DNA of 64,000 nt from Pseudacidovorax sp. (GCF_017991995.1 NZ_JAGOPN010000015.1:62001-126000); one strand, 5' to 3'. Shown: positions 1-9,903, counted from the first letter of the stretch. Translations and numbers: made by a program. The notes: generated by a model not told the origin, from the sequence alone.

Positions 1-1953
1 CAGGCCTTCGCCGTTCAGCGTGGTGCGGCCCGAGGTGCCGCCCAGCAGGAAGCCGCGGGCCTGCATGTCGCCGGCCGCCCAGGCCAGATCGCCGATGCGC
101 TGGAAGCCGAACATCGAGTAGTACACGTAGAACGGCACCATGATGCGGTTGTTCGTGCTGTACGAGGTGGCGGCGGCGATCCAGCTGGACATGCCACCGG
201 CCTCGTTGATGCCTTCCTGCAGGATCTGGCCGGCCTTGTCTTCCTTGTAGTACATGACCTGGTCCTTGTCGACCGGGGTGTACTGCTGGCCATGCGGGTT
301 GTAGATGCCGACCTGGCGGAACAGGCCTTCCATGCCGAAGGTGCGGGCCTCGTCGACCAGGATGGGCACCACACGCGGGCCCAGGGCCTTGTCGCGCAGC
401 AGCTGCGTCAGGAAGCGCACGTAGGCCTGGGTGGTCGAGATCTCGCGGCCTTCGGCCGTGGGCTCGAGCACGGCCTTGAAGGTGTCGAGCGAAGGCACGG
501 TGAAGCTCTCGTCGGCCTTGGTGCGGCGGTGCGGCAGGTAGCCGCCCAGTGCCTTGCGGCGCTCGTGCAGGTACTTCATTTCCGGCGTGTCGTCGGCCGG
601 CTTGTAGAAGGGCAGGTCCGCGATCTGGCTGTCGGGGATCGGGATGTTGAAGCGGTCGCGGAAGGCCTTGATGTCCTCGTCGCCCAGCTTCTTGGTCTGG
701 TGGACCGTGTTCTTGCCCTCGCCAATCTTGCCCATGCCGAAGCCCTTGACCGTCTTGACCAGCAGCACGGTGGGCTGGCCGGTGTGGTTTTGCGCGGCGT
801 GGAAGGCGGCGTAGACCTTCTGCGAATCATGGCCGCCGCGCTGCAGGTTCCAGATCTCGTCGTCGGTCATGTGCTCGACCATCTTGGCCGTGCGCGGATC
901 GCGGCCGAAGAAGTGCTTGCGGACGTAGGCGCCGTCGTTGGCCTTCATGGCCTGGTAGTCGCCGTCGTTGCACTCCATCATGATCTTGCGCAGGGCGCCG
1001 TCATGGTCCTTGGCCAGCAGGGCGTCCCAGCCCTTGCCCCAGATGAGCTTGATGACGTTCCAGTTGGCGCCGCGGAATTCGCCTTCGAGCTCCTGGATGA
1101 TCTTGCCGTTGCCCCGCACCGGGCCGTCCAGGCGCTGCAGGTTGCAGTTGATGACGAAGATCAGGTTGTCGAGGTTCTCGCGCGCGGCCAGACCGATGGC
1201 GCCCAGCGATTCGACCTCGTCCATTTCACCGTCGCCGCAGAAGACCCAGACCTTGCGGTTGGCGGTGTCGGCGATGCCGCGGGCATGCAGGTACTTGAGG
1301 AAGCGCGCCTGGTAGATGGCCATCAGCGGGCCCAGGCCCATGGACACCGTCGGGAACTGCCAGAACTCCGGCATCAGCTTGGGGTGCGGGTAGCTCGACA
1401 GGCCCTTGCCGTCGACTTCCTGGCGGAAATTCAGCAGTTGCTCTTCGGTGAGGCGGCCTTCGAGGTAGGCGCGCGCATAGATGCCGGGCGAGACGTGGCC
1501 CTGGATGTAGAGCAGGTCGCCGCCGTGCCCTTCGGTTTCGGCGTGCCAGAAGTGATTGAAACCGGCGCCGAACATGCTGGCCAGCGAGGCGAAGGAGCCG
1601 ATGTGGCCGCCAAGGTCGCCGCCTTCAGGGGGATGGTGACGGTTGGCCTTGACCACCATGGCCATCGCGTTCCAGCGCATGTAGGCGCGCAGACGCTGCT
1701 CGATCTCGAGGTTGCCGGGGCTGCGGGCTTCCTCGCTGGGCTCGATGGTGTTCACATAGCCGGTATTGGCCGAGAAAGGCATGTCCACCGTGTTCTGGCG
1801 CGCATGCTCCAGCAGCTCTTCAAGCAGGGCATGCGCCCGATCGGCGCCTTCGTTCTGGATGACGGCCGACAGCGCGTCCTTCCATTCCTGCATCTCTTGC
1901 ACGTCAGCTTCGTTTGCTGCGGCGCCAGTGGGTTTCTCGGGGTTGGCCGACAT
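1..1953 (-). CDS. aceE: Pyruvate dehydrogenase E1 component (N-terminal 651 residues, runs off the window)
   Basis: Thiamine-diphosphate-dependent decarboxylase of the homodimeric, AceE-type pyruvate dehydrogenase complex, which converts pyruvate for transfer to the E2 lipoyl domain. The frame is open from ATG at 1953 to the left edge. It shows family blocks such as GGDLGGHIGSFAS, the ThDP/Mg motif GDGEMDE (about residues 238-245) followed by the matching Asn, and RTFGMEGLFRQVGIY. The usual length is about 890-900 residues, so roughly the last 240 lie outside. The start follows an AGGAGACC-like site. It is divergent from the histidine kinase at 2145. A short palindrome (GTACG-TGG-CGTAC, 1976-1988) lies in the leader. 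Family assignment is certain; regulation is not shown. Confidence 0.97.
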   Translation of the reverse strand, partial: MSANPEKPTGAAANEADVQEMQEWKDALSAVIQNEGADRAHALLEELLEHARQNTVDMPFSANTGYVNTIEPSEEARSPGNLEIEQRLRAYMRWNAMAMVVKANRHHPPEGGDLGGHIGSFASLASMFGAGFNHFWHAETEGHGGDLLYIQGHVSPGIYARAYLEGRLTEEQLLNFRQEVDGKGLSSYPHPKLMPEFWQFPTVSMGLGPLMAIYQARFLKYLHARGIADTANRKVWVFCGDGEMDEVESLGAIGLAARENLDNLIFVINCNLQRLDGPVRGNGKIIQELEGEFRGANWNVIKLIWGKGWDALLAKDHDGALRKIMMECNDGDYQAMKANDGAYVRKHFFGRDPRTAKMVEHMTDDEIWNLQRGGHDSQKVYAAFHAAQNHTGQPTVLLVKTVKGFGMGKIGEGKNTVHQTKKLGDEDIKAFRDRFNIPIPDSQIADLPFYKPADDTPEMKYLHERRKALGGYLPHRRTKADESFTVPSLDTFKAVLEPTAEGREISTTQAYVRFLTQLLRDKALGPRVVPILVDEARTFGMEGLFRQVGIYNPHGQQYTPVDKDQVMYYKEDKAGQILQEGINEAGGMSSWIAAATSYSTNNRIMVPFYVYYSMFGFQRIGDLAWAAGDMQARGFLLGGTSGRTTLNGEGL

Positions 1954-2144
1954 CCGGGTCTCCTTGAATCGGTGTGTACGTGGCGTACGTTAATTGAGAG
2001 AGGAAGAAAGGCCGCATCGCGCGGGCGGCGCAGTGTCTCATAAAAAAAAGGCGATTCCAAATGGTGCCATGGCGTTTCTTAATACGAAATTCATGCTGCT
2101 TTGCAGCAGAAATTGCGGGGCAGGCGCTCTTCTAAACTCGCGTG

Positions 2145-4739
2145 ATGCGTTCCCCCCCCGAGCCCACCGCCGGCCATCCTCTCCCACTCGTGTCGTGGTG
2201 GCAACGCTGGTGGAAACGCCAGACCCCGCCGCTGCAGGACAGTGTGGCGATGCTGGTGCCGATGGCGGCGGTGCTGCTCTTCCTGGCCGCCATCGTGGCG
2301 GCCTTCTGGTATCTGCGTGCCGAGGAACTGGAGCGCGAACGCGAATCCGTGCGCCGCGATGTCGAATATGCGCAGCAGCGGCTGCGCCTGCGCCTCCTGG
2401 AGCGGCAGGAGCAGCTGATGCGCCTGGCGCGCGACGCCAGCAACCATGAAGTCGACGCCATCGAATTCACCAGCCGCGCCGAGTCGCTGGTCAGCCAGTT
2501 CCCGGAGCTGCAGTCGGTCAGCTGGATCGACGACCGGCGGGTCTGGCGCGCAACCTATGCCTCGCCCAGCGTGCCGCCCGCGCAGCAGCACATGGCCGGC
2601 GACCTGCTGCGGCCAGGCGACATCGAGACCCACTACGCGCTCGCGCGCGAGCTGGCCCAGCCGGTCTACTCGCAGCCCAACGCCACAGGCGACCGCACTG
2701 CGCCGCTGCAGCTTCACATTCCCCTGTTCGACCAGGGCCTGTTCGCGGGCACGGTGCTGGGCGAGTTCTCGGTCGACGGGCTGCTGCGCTATGGCATCCC
2801 GCCCGAGGTCTCGGCCAAGTACGCCGTCTCGCTGCTGGACAGCACCGGCAAGCTGCTGGCCGGCACGACGACCAACAGCCGCAGCCCGGCCGAATCGCGG
2901 CCGCTGCCCTGGGCGGAGCCCACCAATGAATACGAGGTGCCCGTCTCTCCGGTCGGCAACAGCCTCGTGCTGCGTGCGCAGGCCTGGCGAACCTCGCTCG
3001 GCCTGATCGGCAACGGGCTGTTCTGGCTCGTGGCGGCCCTGTCGGTGCTCACCAGCGGCCTCTTGATCGGCACCTGGCGCCACACCCGCCGGCGCCTGGC
3101 CGCTCAGCAGGCGCTACAGGCCGAGACCAACTTCCGCCGCGCCATGGAAAACTCCATGCTGACCGGCATGCGCGTACTCGACCTGGACGGCAGCATCAGC
3201 TACGTCAACGCCGCCTTCTGCACCATGACCGGCTGGAGCGAGGAAGAGCTCGTCGGTCGCAAGCCGCCCTTCCCCTACTGGCTGGAGACCGACACCGAAC
3301 TCATGAATGAGCGCCTGGAGGAGGAGATCCACGGCCGGGCGTTGCCGGGCGGCTTCCAGGTGCGGGTGCGGCGCAAGAACGGCACGATCTTCCCGGCCCG
3401 GCTGTACGTGTCCCCACTGGTCGACGCCCACGGCCACCAGACCGGCTGGATGACGTCGATGACCGACATCACCGAGCCGACCCGTATCCGCGAGCAGCTG
3501 TCGGCCTCCCACGAGCGTTTCACCACCGTGCTGGAGGCGCTGGACGCCTCGGTGTCGGTGGCGCCGCTCGGCAGCGAGGAACTGCTTTTCGCCAACAAGA
3601 TGTACCGGGCGTGGTTCGGCTCGGACACGGTGGGCCACCTGGGCATGGTGGCGCAGGCCGGGGCCGCGCCCTCGCCCAGCAACGAGAACGATCTTGACGA
3701 TGTCGACCCGCTGGCCGGTCTGCCCACCGACACGCTCACCGCGGCCCAGCCCGCCAACAACGAGATCTTCGTGCCGCACCTCAACAAGTGGCTGGAGGTG
3801 CGTTCGCGCTACCTGACCTGGGTCGACGGCCGCCTGGCGCAACTGGTGATCGCCACCGACATCACGGCCCGCCGCGATGCCGAGGAGCAGGCCGCCCAGC
3901 AGGCCGACCGCGCCCAATCCGCCAGCCGCCTCATCACGATGGGCGAGATGGCCTCCAGCGTGGCGCACGAACTCAACCAGCCGCTCACGGCCATCAGCAA
4001 CTACTGCAACGGCATGATGTCGCGCATCCGTGGCCAGCAGATCGACACCGAGGCCCTGCTCGGGGCGCTGGAGAAGACGGCCAAGCAGGCCCAGCGGGCG
4101 GGGCAGATCATCCAGCGCATCCGCACTTTCGTGAAGCGCAGCGAGCCCAACCGAACGCCGTCCGAGGTCGCCACCATGGTGGGCGAGGCGGTGGAACTGG
4201 CCGGCATCGAACTCAAGCGGCGCAACGTGCGGCTCAACCACTATGTGGCGGCACGGTTGCCGACGGTGCATGTCGACCCCATCCTCATCGAGCAGGTGCT
4301 GGTCAACCTGATGAAGAACGCCGCCGAGTCCATCGACATGGCCCAGCGCCCGCCGGCGCGCCGTACGGTGGAGTTGCGTGTGGTGCCGCGCAAGGTCGAG
4401 GGCCACCAGGCCATCGAGTTCGCCGTTCAGGACACCGGCAAGGGCCTGGCGCCCGAGGTGATGGAGCGGCTGTTCGAGGCCTTCTTCTCCACCAAGGCCG
4501 AAGGCATGGGCATCGGCCTCAATCTCTGCCGCAGCATCGTCGAGTCGCACAGGGGCAGGATGCAGGCGGAGAACCTCTACAATGGATCGGAGGTCGTCGG
4601 CTGCCGTTTCTCCTTCTGGATTCCAGTGGACGGCGCTCCGGATTCCGTAGCGACCGACGACCGTTCCCCCGACTGGACCGCCACCGGCCAACCGCCCGCC
4701 GCGGCAGGCAAGGCCGGCGCAGGCTCCTCGATTTCCTGA
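2145..4739 (+). CDS. Membrane PAS-domain sensor histidine kinase
   Basis: Sensor kinase of a two-component system, about 864 residues. Order: membrane helix (about 35-58), a periplasmic sensor region, a second helix (about 286-310), one clear PAS domain (about 325-445), a second PAS-like region (about 455-575), then HisKA and HATPase_c. The phospho-acceptor is the His in VAHELNQP (about residue 608). The N box (NLMKNAAES), G1 (DTGKGLAP) and G2 (GMGIGLNL) are all present, so it should be catalytically active. Architecture resembles DctS/FixL-type kinases paired with FixJ-family regulators, which is exactly the partner found 17 bp downstream. A GTG immediately before this ATG (2142) is an alternative start; neither has a clear ribosome site. 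The ligand is unknown. Position opposite aceE suggests a link to central carbon supply, which is inference. Confidence 0.93.
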   Translation: MRSPPEPTAGHPLPLVSWWQRWWKRQTPPLQDSVAMLVPMAAVLLFLAAIVAAFWYLRAEELERERESVRRDVEYAQQRLRLRLLERQEQLMRLARDASNHEVDAIEFTSRAESLVSQFPELQSVSWIDDRRVWRATYASPSVPPAQQHMAGDLLRPGDIETHYALARELAQPVYSQPNATGDRTAPLQLHIPLFDQGLFAGTVLGEFSVDGLLRYGIPPEVSAKYAVSLLDSTGKLLAGTTTNSRSPAESRPLPWAEPTNEYEVPVSPVGNSLVLRAQAWRTSLGLIGNGLFWLVAALSVLTSGLLIGTWRHTRRRLAAQQALQAETNFRRAMENSMLTGMRVLDLDGSISYVNAAFCTMTGWSEEELVGRKPPFPYWLETDTELMNERLEEEIHGRALPGGFQVRVRRKNGTIFPARLYVSPLVDAHGHQTGWMTSMTDITEPTRIREQLSASHERFTTVLEALDASVSVAPLGSEELLFANKMYRAWFGSDTVGHLGMVAQAGAAPSPSNENDLDDVDPLAGLPTDTLTAAQPANNEIFVPHLNKWLEVRSRYLTWVDGRLAQLVIATDITARRDAEEQAAQQADRAQSASRLITMGEMASSVAHELNQPLTAISNYCNGMMSRIRGQQIDTEALLGALEKTAKQAQRAGQIIQRIRTFVKRSEPNRTPSEVATMVGEAVELAGIELKRRNVRLNHYVAARLPTVHVDPILIEQVLVNLMKNAAESIDMAQRPPARRTVELRVVPRKVEGHQAIEFAVQDTGKGLAPEVMERLFEAFFSTKAEGMGIGLNLCRSIVESHRGRMQAENLYNGSEVVGCRFSFWIPVDGAPDSVATDDRSPDWTATGQPPAAAGKAGAGSSIS

Positions 4740-4756
4740 GAGGCAAAGGTAAGCGC

Positions 4757-5380
4757 ATGAGTTTGATCCCCAAGAAGGGCACGGTCTATGTGGTGGACGA
4801 CGACGAGGCCGTCCGCGACTCGCTCCAGTGGCTGCTCGAAGGCAAGGACTACCGGGTCCGCTGCTTCGAATCCGCCGAGTCCTTCCTGGCCCGCTACGAC
4901 CCGCGCGAAGTGGCCTGCCTGATCGTCGACATCCGCATGGCCGGCATGTCGGGGCTTGAGTTGCAGGACAAGCTCATCGAGCGCAAATCGCCGCTGCCCA
5001 TCGTGGTCATCACCGGGCACGGCGACGTGCCGATGGCGGTCGATTCGATGAAGAAGGGGGCGATGGACTTCATCCAGAAGCCCTTCAACGAAGAAGCCCT
5101 GGTGTCGCTGGTCGAGCGCATGCTCGAACACGCCCGCACCGCCTTCGCGCAGTACCAGCAATCGGCCAGCCGCGACGCCCTGCTGTCCAAGCTCACTGGC
5201 CGCGAATCGCAGGTGCTCGAGCGCATCGTCGCCGGCCGCCTCAACAAGCAGATCGCCGACGACCTGGGCATCAGCATCAAGACGGTGGAGGCGCACCGCG
5301 CCAACATCATGGAAAAGCTCAACGCCAACACGGTGGCCGATCTGCTGAAGATCGCCCTGGGCCAGACCGCCAAGGCCTGA
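4757..5380 (+). CDS. FixJ/NarL-type response regulator
   Basis: DNA-binding response regulator of 207 residues, partner of the kinase ending 17 bp upstream. The receiver domain has the acidic pocket VVDDDEAVR, phospho-acceptor Asp about 58 in [10 protein letters not shown], the switch Thr in VITGHGD and the conserved Lys in IQKPF. A LuxR-type helix-turn-helix occupies about 143-200 ([12 protein letters not shown]... [19 protein letters not shown]). This is the FixJ/DctR/TodT layout. The start at 4757 is chosen because the protein begins just before the receiver fold; the frame is open far upstream only because it is antisense-free GC-rich sequence inside the kinase gene. It is followed by a strong terminator at 5412-5443, so kinase and regulator form a two-gene unit. 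Target genes are not shown; aceE next door is a reasonable candidate. Confidence 0.93.
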   Translation: MSLIPKKGTVYVVDDDEAVRDSLQWLLEGKDYRVRCFESAESFLARYDPREVACLIVDIRMAGMSGLELQDKLIERKSPLPIVVITGHGDVPMAVDSMKKGAMDFIQKPFNEEALVSLVERMLEHARTAFAQYQQSASRDALLSKLTGRESQVLERIVAGRLNKQIADDLGISIKTVEAHRANIMEKLNANTVADLLKIALGQTAKA

Positions 5381-5411
5381 CGCCGCCGCTACGCCCCGCC
5401 GCTCCCTCACC

Positions 5412-5443
5412 ACGCCCGTTCGGCCTTGGCCGCGGGCGTTTTT
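5412..5443 (+). terminator. Rho-independent terminator after the response regulator
   Basis: Outer arms ACGCCCG (5412-5418) and CGGGCGT (5433-5439) plus inner arms CGGCC/GGCCG form a strong GC-rich hairpin followed by a run of five T (5439-5443). It lies between the response regulator and folD, separating the two transcription units. Confidence 0.85.
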
Positions 5444-5466
5444 CATTCCACTTTCCAGCAAATCCC

Positions 5467-6321
5467 ATGACCGCACAACTCATCGACGGCAATGCCGTGG
5501 CCCGCACGATCCGCGCCGAAGTGGCCGAGCGCACTGCCGCCCTCAAGGCCCGCGGCATCACGCCGGGCCTGGCGGTGATCCTGGTCGGCGAAGACCCGGC
5601 CAGCCAGGTCTACGTCGGCAAGAAGGTCGACGCCTGCCAGCAGGCCGGCATGCACTCGGTGCTGGAGCGCTACGAGGCCACGATGACCGAGGCGGACCTG
5701 CTGGAGCGGGTGCGCGCCCTCAATGCCGATCCGGCGATCCACGGCATCCTGGTGCAACTGCCGCTGCCGAAGCACATCGATGCCGACAAGGTCATCGAGA
5801 CCATCGCGGCCGAGAAGGACGTGGACGGCTTCCACGTGGCCAGCGCCGGCGCGCTGATGACCGGCCTGCCGGGCTTCTGGTCCTGCACACCCTACGGCTG
5901 CATCAAGCTGCTGGAGAGCACCGGCGTGCCCATCAAAGGCAAGCATGCGGTGGTCATCGGCCGCAGCAACAACGTGGGCAAGCCGATGGCGCTGATGCTG
6001 CTGGCCAAGAACGCCACCGTCACCATCTGCCATAGCGCCACCGCCGACCTGGCCCACCATGTGCGCCAGGCCGACATCGTGGTGGCCGCCGTGGGCCGCC
6101 GCAACACGGTGACGGCCGACATGGTCAAGCCTGGCGCCATCGTCATCGACGTGGGGATGAACCGCAACGAGCAGGGCAAGCTCTGCGGCGACGTGGACTT
6201 TGCGGCCGTCAAGGAGGTGGCCGGCTGGATCACGCCGGTTCCCGGCGGTGTCGGCCCCATGACGGTGACCATGCTGCTGGTCAACACGCTCGAATCCGCC
6301 GAGCGCGTCGCCGCAGCCTGA
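5467..6321 (+). CDS. folD: Bifunctional methylenetetrahydrofolate dehydrogenase / methenyltetrahydrofolate cyclohydrolase
   Basis: FolD interconverts 5,10-methylene-, 5,10-methenyl- and 10-formyl-tetrahydrofolate with NADP, supplying one-carbon units for purines, formyl-Met and related pathways. The 284-residue length is standard. Visible blocks are the substrate region [17 protein letters not shown] with the catalytic Lys, VQLPLP, the DVDGFH loop, and the Rossmann motif [14 protein letters not shown] followed by the C-terminal [13 protein letters not shown] signature. It stands alone behind the terminator of the two-component genes; the next gene starts 97 bp downstream. Confidence 0.97.
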   Translation: MTAQLIDGNAVARTIRAEVAERTAALKARGITPGLAVILVGEDPASQVYVGKKVDACQQAGMHSVLERYEATMTEADLLERVRALNADPAIHGILVQLPLPKHIDADKVIETIAAEKDVDGFHVASAGALMTGLPGFWSCTPYGCIKLLESTGVPIKGKHAVVIGRSNNVGKPMALMLLAKNATVTICHSATADLAHHVRQADIVVAAVGRRNTVTADMVKPGAIVIDVGMNRNEQGKLCGDVDFAAVKEVAGWITPVPGGVGPMTVTMLLVNTLESAERVAAA

Positions 6322-6418
6322 GCCACCGCGGATGCCGGGGCCGCAATAGCCGGCCTGCATCGCGGCCATGGCGATGTCCGCCGCTTGAAGCGCCGGGCTT
6401 TGCCTCAAAATCGGCAGC

Positions 6419-8494
6419 ATGACCTCCAATCCGCTGCTCGACTTCTCCGATCTGCCCCTGTTCGACCGCATCCAGCCCGAACATGTGGCCCCCGCCATCG
6501 ACGCGCTGCTGCAGCAGGCCGAAGCGGCACTGGAGGAGGTCACGGCCCCCGCCTTCCCCGCCGAATGGGGCGCCATCGCCCGGGTCCTGGACGTGGCCAC
6601 CGAGCGCCTGGGCCGGGCCTGGGGCGCCGTAGGGCATCTCAACGCCGTGGCCGATACGCCTGCGCTGCGGGCGGCCTACAACGAGGCCATGCCGCGCGTC
6701 ACCGCCTTCTGGACGCGCCTGGGCGCGGACGAGCGCCTCTACGCCAAGTACAAGGCCATCGACGTCGCCACACTCAACGCCGAGCAGCGCAAGGCCCACG
6801 CCAACGCGATGCGCAACTTCGTGCTGGGCGGCGCCGAGTTGCAGGGCGCGGCACGCGAGCGCTATGCAGAGATCCAGGAACGCCAGGCCGAGCTCAGCCA
6901 GAAGTTCAGCGAGCACGCGCTGGACGCCACCGACGCTTTCGCCTTCTATGCCGAGCTGTCTGACCTGGACGGTGTACCAGCAGACGTGGTGGCGGCCGCG
7001 CGCGCTGCGGCAGAGGCTGACGGCAAGGCCGGCTACAAGCTCACGCTCAAGATGCCCTGCTACCTGCCGGTGATGCAGTTCGCCCGCAGCAGTGCGCTGC
7101 GCGAACACCTCTACCGCGCCTATGTCACCCGCGCCAGCGAGTTCGGTGATCCGGCCTTCGACAACACCCCGCTCATCCTCGAGATCCTGAAGCTGCGCCA
7201 GGAAGAGGCGCAACTGCTGGGCTACCGCAACTTCGGCCAACTGTCGGTGGTGCCCAAGATGGCGGAATCGCCCGAGCAGGTGATCGGCTTCCTGCGCGAC
7301 CTGGCGGCCAAGGCCAAACCCTACGGCCAGCGCGACGTGGTGCAGCTGCGCGACTTCGCCAGCCGCGAACTGGGTATCGCCGATCCGCAGCCCTGGGACT
7401 GGAGCTACATCGGCGAGAAGCTGAAGGAAGCCCGCTACGCCTTCAGCGAGCAGGAGGTCAAGCCCTACTTCCCGGCGCCCAAGGTGCTCGACGGCCTCTT
7501 CAAGATCGTGCAGAACCTGTTCGAGGTGCAGATCCGCCGCGACGAGGCACCGGTGTGGCATCCGAGCGTGGTCTTCTACCGTATCGAGCGTCAGACGCCC
7601 CAGGGCGCGCAGAAGGTGGGCCAGTTCTACCTGGACCCCTCGGCCCGCGCGGCGAAGCGTGGCGGCGCCTGGATGGATGACGTGCGCGCACGCTGGCTGC
7701 GCCCCGACGACCAGCGGCTGCAGACGCCCGTTGCGCACCTCGTGTGCAATTTCGCCGAGGGCGTGGACGGCAAGCCGCCGCTGCTCACGCACGACGACGT
7801 GATCACCCTCTTCCACGAGTTCGGCCACGGCCTGCACCACATGCTGACGCAGGTGAACGAGCACGACGTCTCGGGCATCAGCGGCGTGGAGTGGGACGCC
7901 GTGGAGTTGCCCAGCCAGTTCATGGAGAACTTCTGCTGGGAATGGGACGTGCTGCAGAACATGACGGCCCATGTCGATACCGGTGCGCCGCTGCCGCGCG
8001 CGCTCTACGACAAGATGATCGCCGCCAAGAACTTCCAGAGCGGCATGCAGACGCTGCGCCAGATCGAGTTCGCGCTGTTCGACATGCTGCTGCACACCCA
8101 GCTCGACGCCAGCCAAGCCAAGCCCGGCGCCGTGATGGCGCTGTTGAACGAAGTGCGCGCCGAGGTGGCCGTGCTGCCCTCGCCCGAATTCAGCCGCACG
8201 CCCATGACGTTCACCCACATCTTCTCGGGCGGCTATGCGGCCGGGTACTACAGCTACAAGTGGGCCGAGGTTCTGTCGGCCGACGCCTATGCGGCCTTCG
8301 AGGAGACGGTCGATGCCCAGGGCCTGCCCAGCGTGGAGACCGGCCGCCGCTACCGCAAAGCGATCCTGGAAGCGGGCGGCAGCCGCAGCGCGATGGAATC
8401 GTTCAAAGCCTTCCGTGGCCGCGAGCCGAGCATCGACGCCCTGCTGCGCCACCAGGGCATGAGCGAGCCGCTCGCAGAAGAAGCGTTGGCGTGA
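6419..8494 (+). CDS. prlC: M3-family zinc oligopeptidase (oligopeptidase A / PrlC type)
   Basis: Cytoplasmic zinc metallopeptidase that trims short peptides, including products of signal-peptide and protein turnover. It has 691 residues, typical for oligopeptidase A (about 680). The catalytic zinc motif is HEFGHGLHH at about residues 466-474 (His466, Glu467, His470), with a downstream zinc-ligand Glu in the GVEWDAVELPSQFMENF block. The N-terminal motif NPLLDFSDLPLFDRIQPEHV is characteristic of the family. No signal peptide is visible. Its stop overlaps the start of the next gene by 4 bp (GTGA), indicating translational coupling with an exported thiol-redox protein, an unexpected partner for a cytoplasmic peptidase. 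Confidence 0.95.
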   Translation: MTSNPLLDFSDLPLFDRIQPEHVAPAIDALLQQAEAALEEVTAPAFPAEWGAIARVLDVATERLGRAWGAVGHLNAVADTPALRAAYNEAMPRVTAFWTRLGADERLYAKYKAIDVATLNAEQRKAHANAMRNFVLGGAELQGAARERYAEIQERQAELSQKFSEHALDATDAFAFYAELSDLDGVPADVVAAARAAAEADGKAGYKLTLKMPCYLPVMQFARSSALREHLYRAYVTRASEFGDPAFDNTPLILEILKLRQEEAQLLGYRNFGQLSVVPKMAESPEQVIGFLRDLAAKAKPYGQRDVVQLRDFASRELGIADPQPWDWSYIGEKLKEARYAFSEQEVKPYFPAPKVLDGLFKIVQNLFEVQIRRDEAPVWHPSVVFYRIERQTPQGAQKVGQFYLDPSARAAKRGGAWMDDVRARWLRPDDQRLQTPVAHLVCNFAEGVDGKPPLLTHDDVITLFHEFGHGLHHMLTQVNEHDVSGISGVEWDAVELPSQFMENFCWEWDVLQNMTAHVDTGAPLPRALYDKMIAAKNFQSGMQTLRQIEFALFDMLLHTQLDASQAKPGAVMALLNEVRAEVAVLPSPEFSRTPMTFTHIFSGGYAAGYYSYKWAEVLSADAYAAFEETVDAQGLPSVETGRRYRKAILEAGGSRSAMESFKAFRGREPSIDALLRHQGMSEPLAEEALA

Positions 8495-9144
8495 GCGCCG
8501 CGCTTACCGCCCCCGCCCTGCGCCGCCGGACTGCGTGGCTGCTCGCTGTGGGCCTGGCCGCCGCCGGGCTGTGGGGCGCGGCGTGCGCCCAGCCCCTGTA
8601 CCGCTCCATCGACGCGCAGGGCCGGGTCACTTTCTCGGACCGTGCGCCCTCCACGGCCGCCCGGCCGGTCGAAGCGCCCAGCGGCAACGACATCGACACG
8701 GGCGCCGCAGCCCTGCCCTTCGAGCTGCGGCAGCTTGTGCAACGCTACCCGGTCACGCTCTATACCCAGCGGGACTGCGCCCCCTGCGATGAAGGGCGCT
8801 CCATGCTCCGCAGCCGCGGCATCCCCTTCCAGGAGCGCACGGTCAATACCAATCTGGAGATCGAGGCGCTGCAGCGCCTCAGCGGCCAGACCGGCCTGCC
8901 GCTGCTGGCCATCGGCAGCCAGCAGCTGCGCGGCTATGCCGATGCCCAGTGGTCGCAGTATCTCGATGCGGCCGGCTATCCGGGCCGCAACAGTCTGCCG
9001 CCGGGGTACACCCCGCCCCAGGCCCGTCCGCTCATTGCACCCGTAGCCACACCCGCTGTGCCGGCGGCCCCCGAAGCGCCAGCGCCCATCATCCCGCCAC
9101 CAATCGGGCCGACGCCTGCCAATCCGGCAGGCATCCGCTTTTAA
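8491..9144 (+). CDS. Exported DUF4124 / glutaredoxin-like thiol protein
   Basis: Protein of 217 residues starting with GTG that overlaps the M3 peptidase stop. Residues 1-about 34 form a signal peptide (RRR followed by an Ala/Leu-rich core, ending AACAQ). A DUF4124-like stretch follows (YRSIDAQGRVTFSDRAP), then a glutaredoxin fold with active-site motif CAPC inside LYTQRDCAPCDEG and the cis-Pro region TGLPLLAIGSQQLRGY. The last 45 residues are Pro/Ala-rich and probably disordered. Inferred role: periplasmic or envelope-bound disulfide chemistry. The Cys near the cleavage site could be read as a weak lipobox, but position -3 is Gly, so ordinary cleavage is more likely. The substrate is unknown. 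Confidence 0.85.
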   Translation: MSAALTAPALRRRTAWLLAVGLAAAGLWGAACAQPLYRSIDAQGRVTFSDRAPSTAARPVEAPSGNDIDTGAAALPFELRQLVQRYPVTLYTQRDCAPCDEGRSMLRSRGIPFQERTVNTNLEIEALQRLSGQTGLPLLAIGSQQLRGYADAQWSQYLDAAGYPGRNSLPPGYTPPQARPLIAPVATPAVPAAPEAPAPIIPPPIGPTPANPAGIRF

Positions 9145-9174
9145 GCACCGAGGCGGGAGTGCCCCGGCTGGCGG

Positions 9175-9861
9175 TCAGTAGCGCAGCGTCTGCACGCCTT
9201 CCGGCGTGGCCAGCAGGCACAGGCTGGCCTTCTGGTGCGCAAAGACGCCCACGGTGACCACGCCCGGCCACTGGTTGACCTCCGACTCGAAAGCGAGCGG
9301 CTCACGGATCGACAGGCCGTTCACGTCCAGGATGTGCTGGCCGTTGTCCGTCACCAGCGGCTGGCCGTCCTTCGTGCGCAGCGTGGCCGTGCCGCCCTGG
9401 GCCGCAAACTGGCGCACCACCCGGCGCGCCGCCATCGGGATCACCTCCACCGGCAGCGGAAAGCGGCCCAGCACCTCCACGCGCTTGGAGGCGTCCGCGA
9501 TGCAGACAAAGCGGCGCGACTGGGCCGCGACGATCTTCTCGCGGGTCAGCGCCGCGCCCCCGCCCTTGACCATGTAGCCGCGGCCGTCGATCTCGTCCGC
9601 CCCGTCGATGTAGACCGCCAGTTCATCGACCTCGTTGCTGTCGAACACAGGAATGCCCAGGGCCTTCAGGCGCTGCGTCGAGGCTTCCGAACTGGACACG
9701 GCGCCCTTGATCTGGTCGCGGATCGTGGCGAGCGCCTCGATGAACTTGTTGACCGTGGAGCCCGTGCCAACGCCCACGATCTCGCCCCGGACCACGTGGT
9801 CGAGGGCGGCGCGGCCCACCTGGGCCTTGAGTTCATCCTGGGTCATGGCGGCGTTGGGCAT
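9175..9861 (-). CDS. rpiA: Ribose-5-phosphate isomerase A
   Basis: Interconverts ribose 5-phosphate and ribulose 5-phosphate in the non-oxidative pentose phosphate pathway. It has 228 residues. Family signatures are [32 protein letters not shown], the catalytic region YIDGADEID and the phosphate-binding [12 protein letters not shown]. The start at 9861 is preferred over an internal ATG (9846) because an AGGA sits at proper distance upstream. It is convergent with the glutaredoxin-like gene and divergent from pyrD, whose start is only 42 bp away, so the two promoters must lie within or overlap these ends. Confidence 0.97.
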   Translation of the reverse strand: MPNAAMTQDELKAQVGRAALDHVVRGEIVGVGTGSTVNKFIEALATIRDQIKGAVSSSEASTQRLKALGIPVFDSNEVDELAVYIDGADEIDGRGYMVKGGGAALTREKIVAAQSRRFVCIADASKRVEVLGRFPLPVEVIPMAARRVVRQFAAQGGTATLRTKDGQPLVTDNGQHILDVNGLSIREPLAFESEVNQWPGVVTVGVFAHQKASLCLLATPEGVQTLRY

Positions 9862-9903
9862 CGGGGAGAATCCTGGGTTGTCCGAAAAAACGCGAATTAT
9901 CAG

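Noticed and set aside
292-2043. 583-codon open frame opposite aceE
   Set aside because: Antisense shadow of aceE, whose minus-strand frame has unmistakable family motifs.
3114-4691. 525-codon minus-strand frame opposite the histidine kinase
   Set aside because: Antisense shadow; composition is His/Gly/Leu-rich and the kinase frame is certain.
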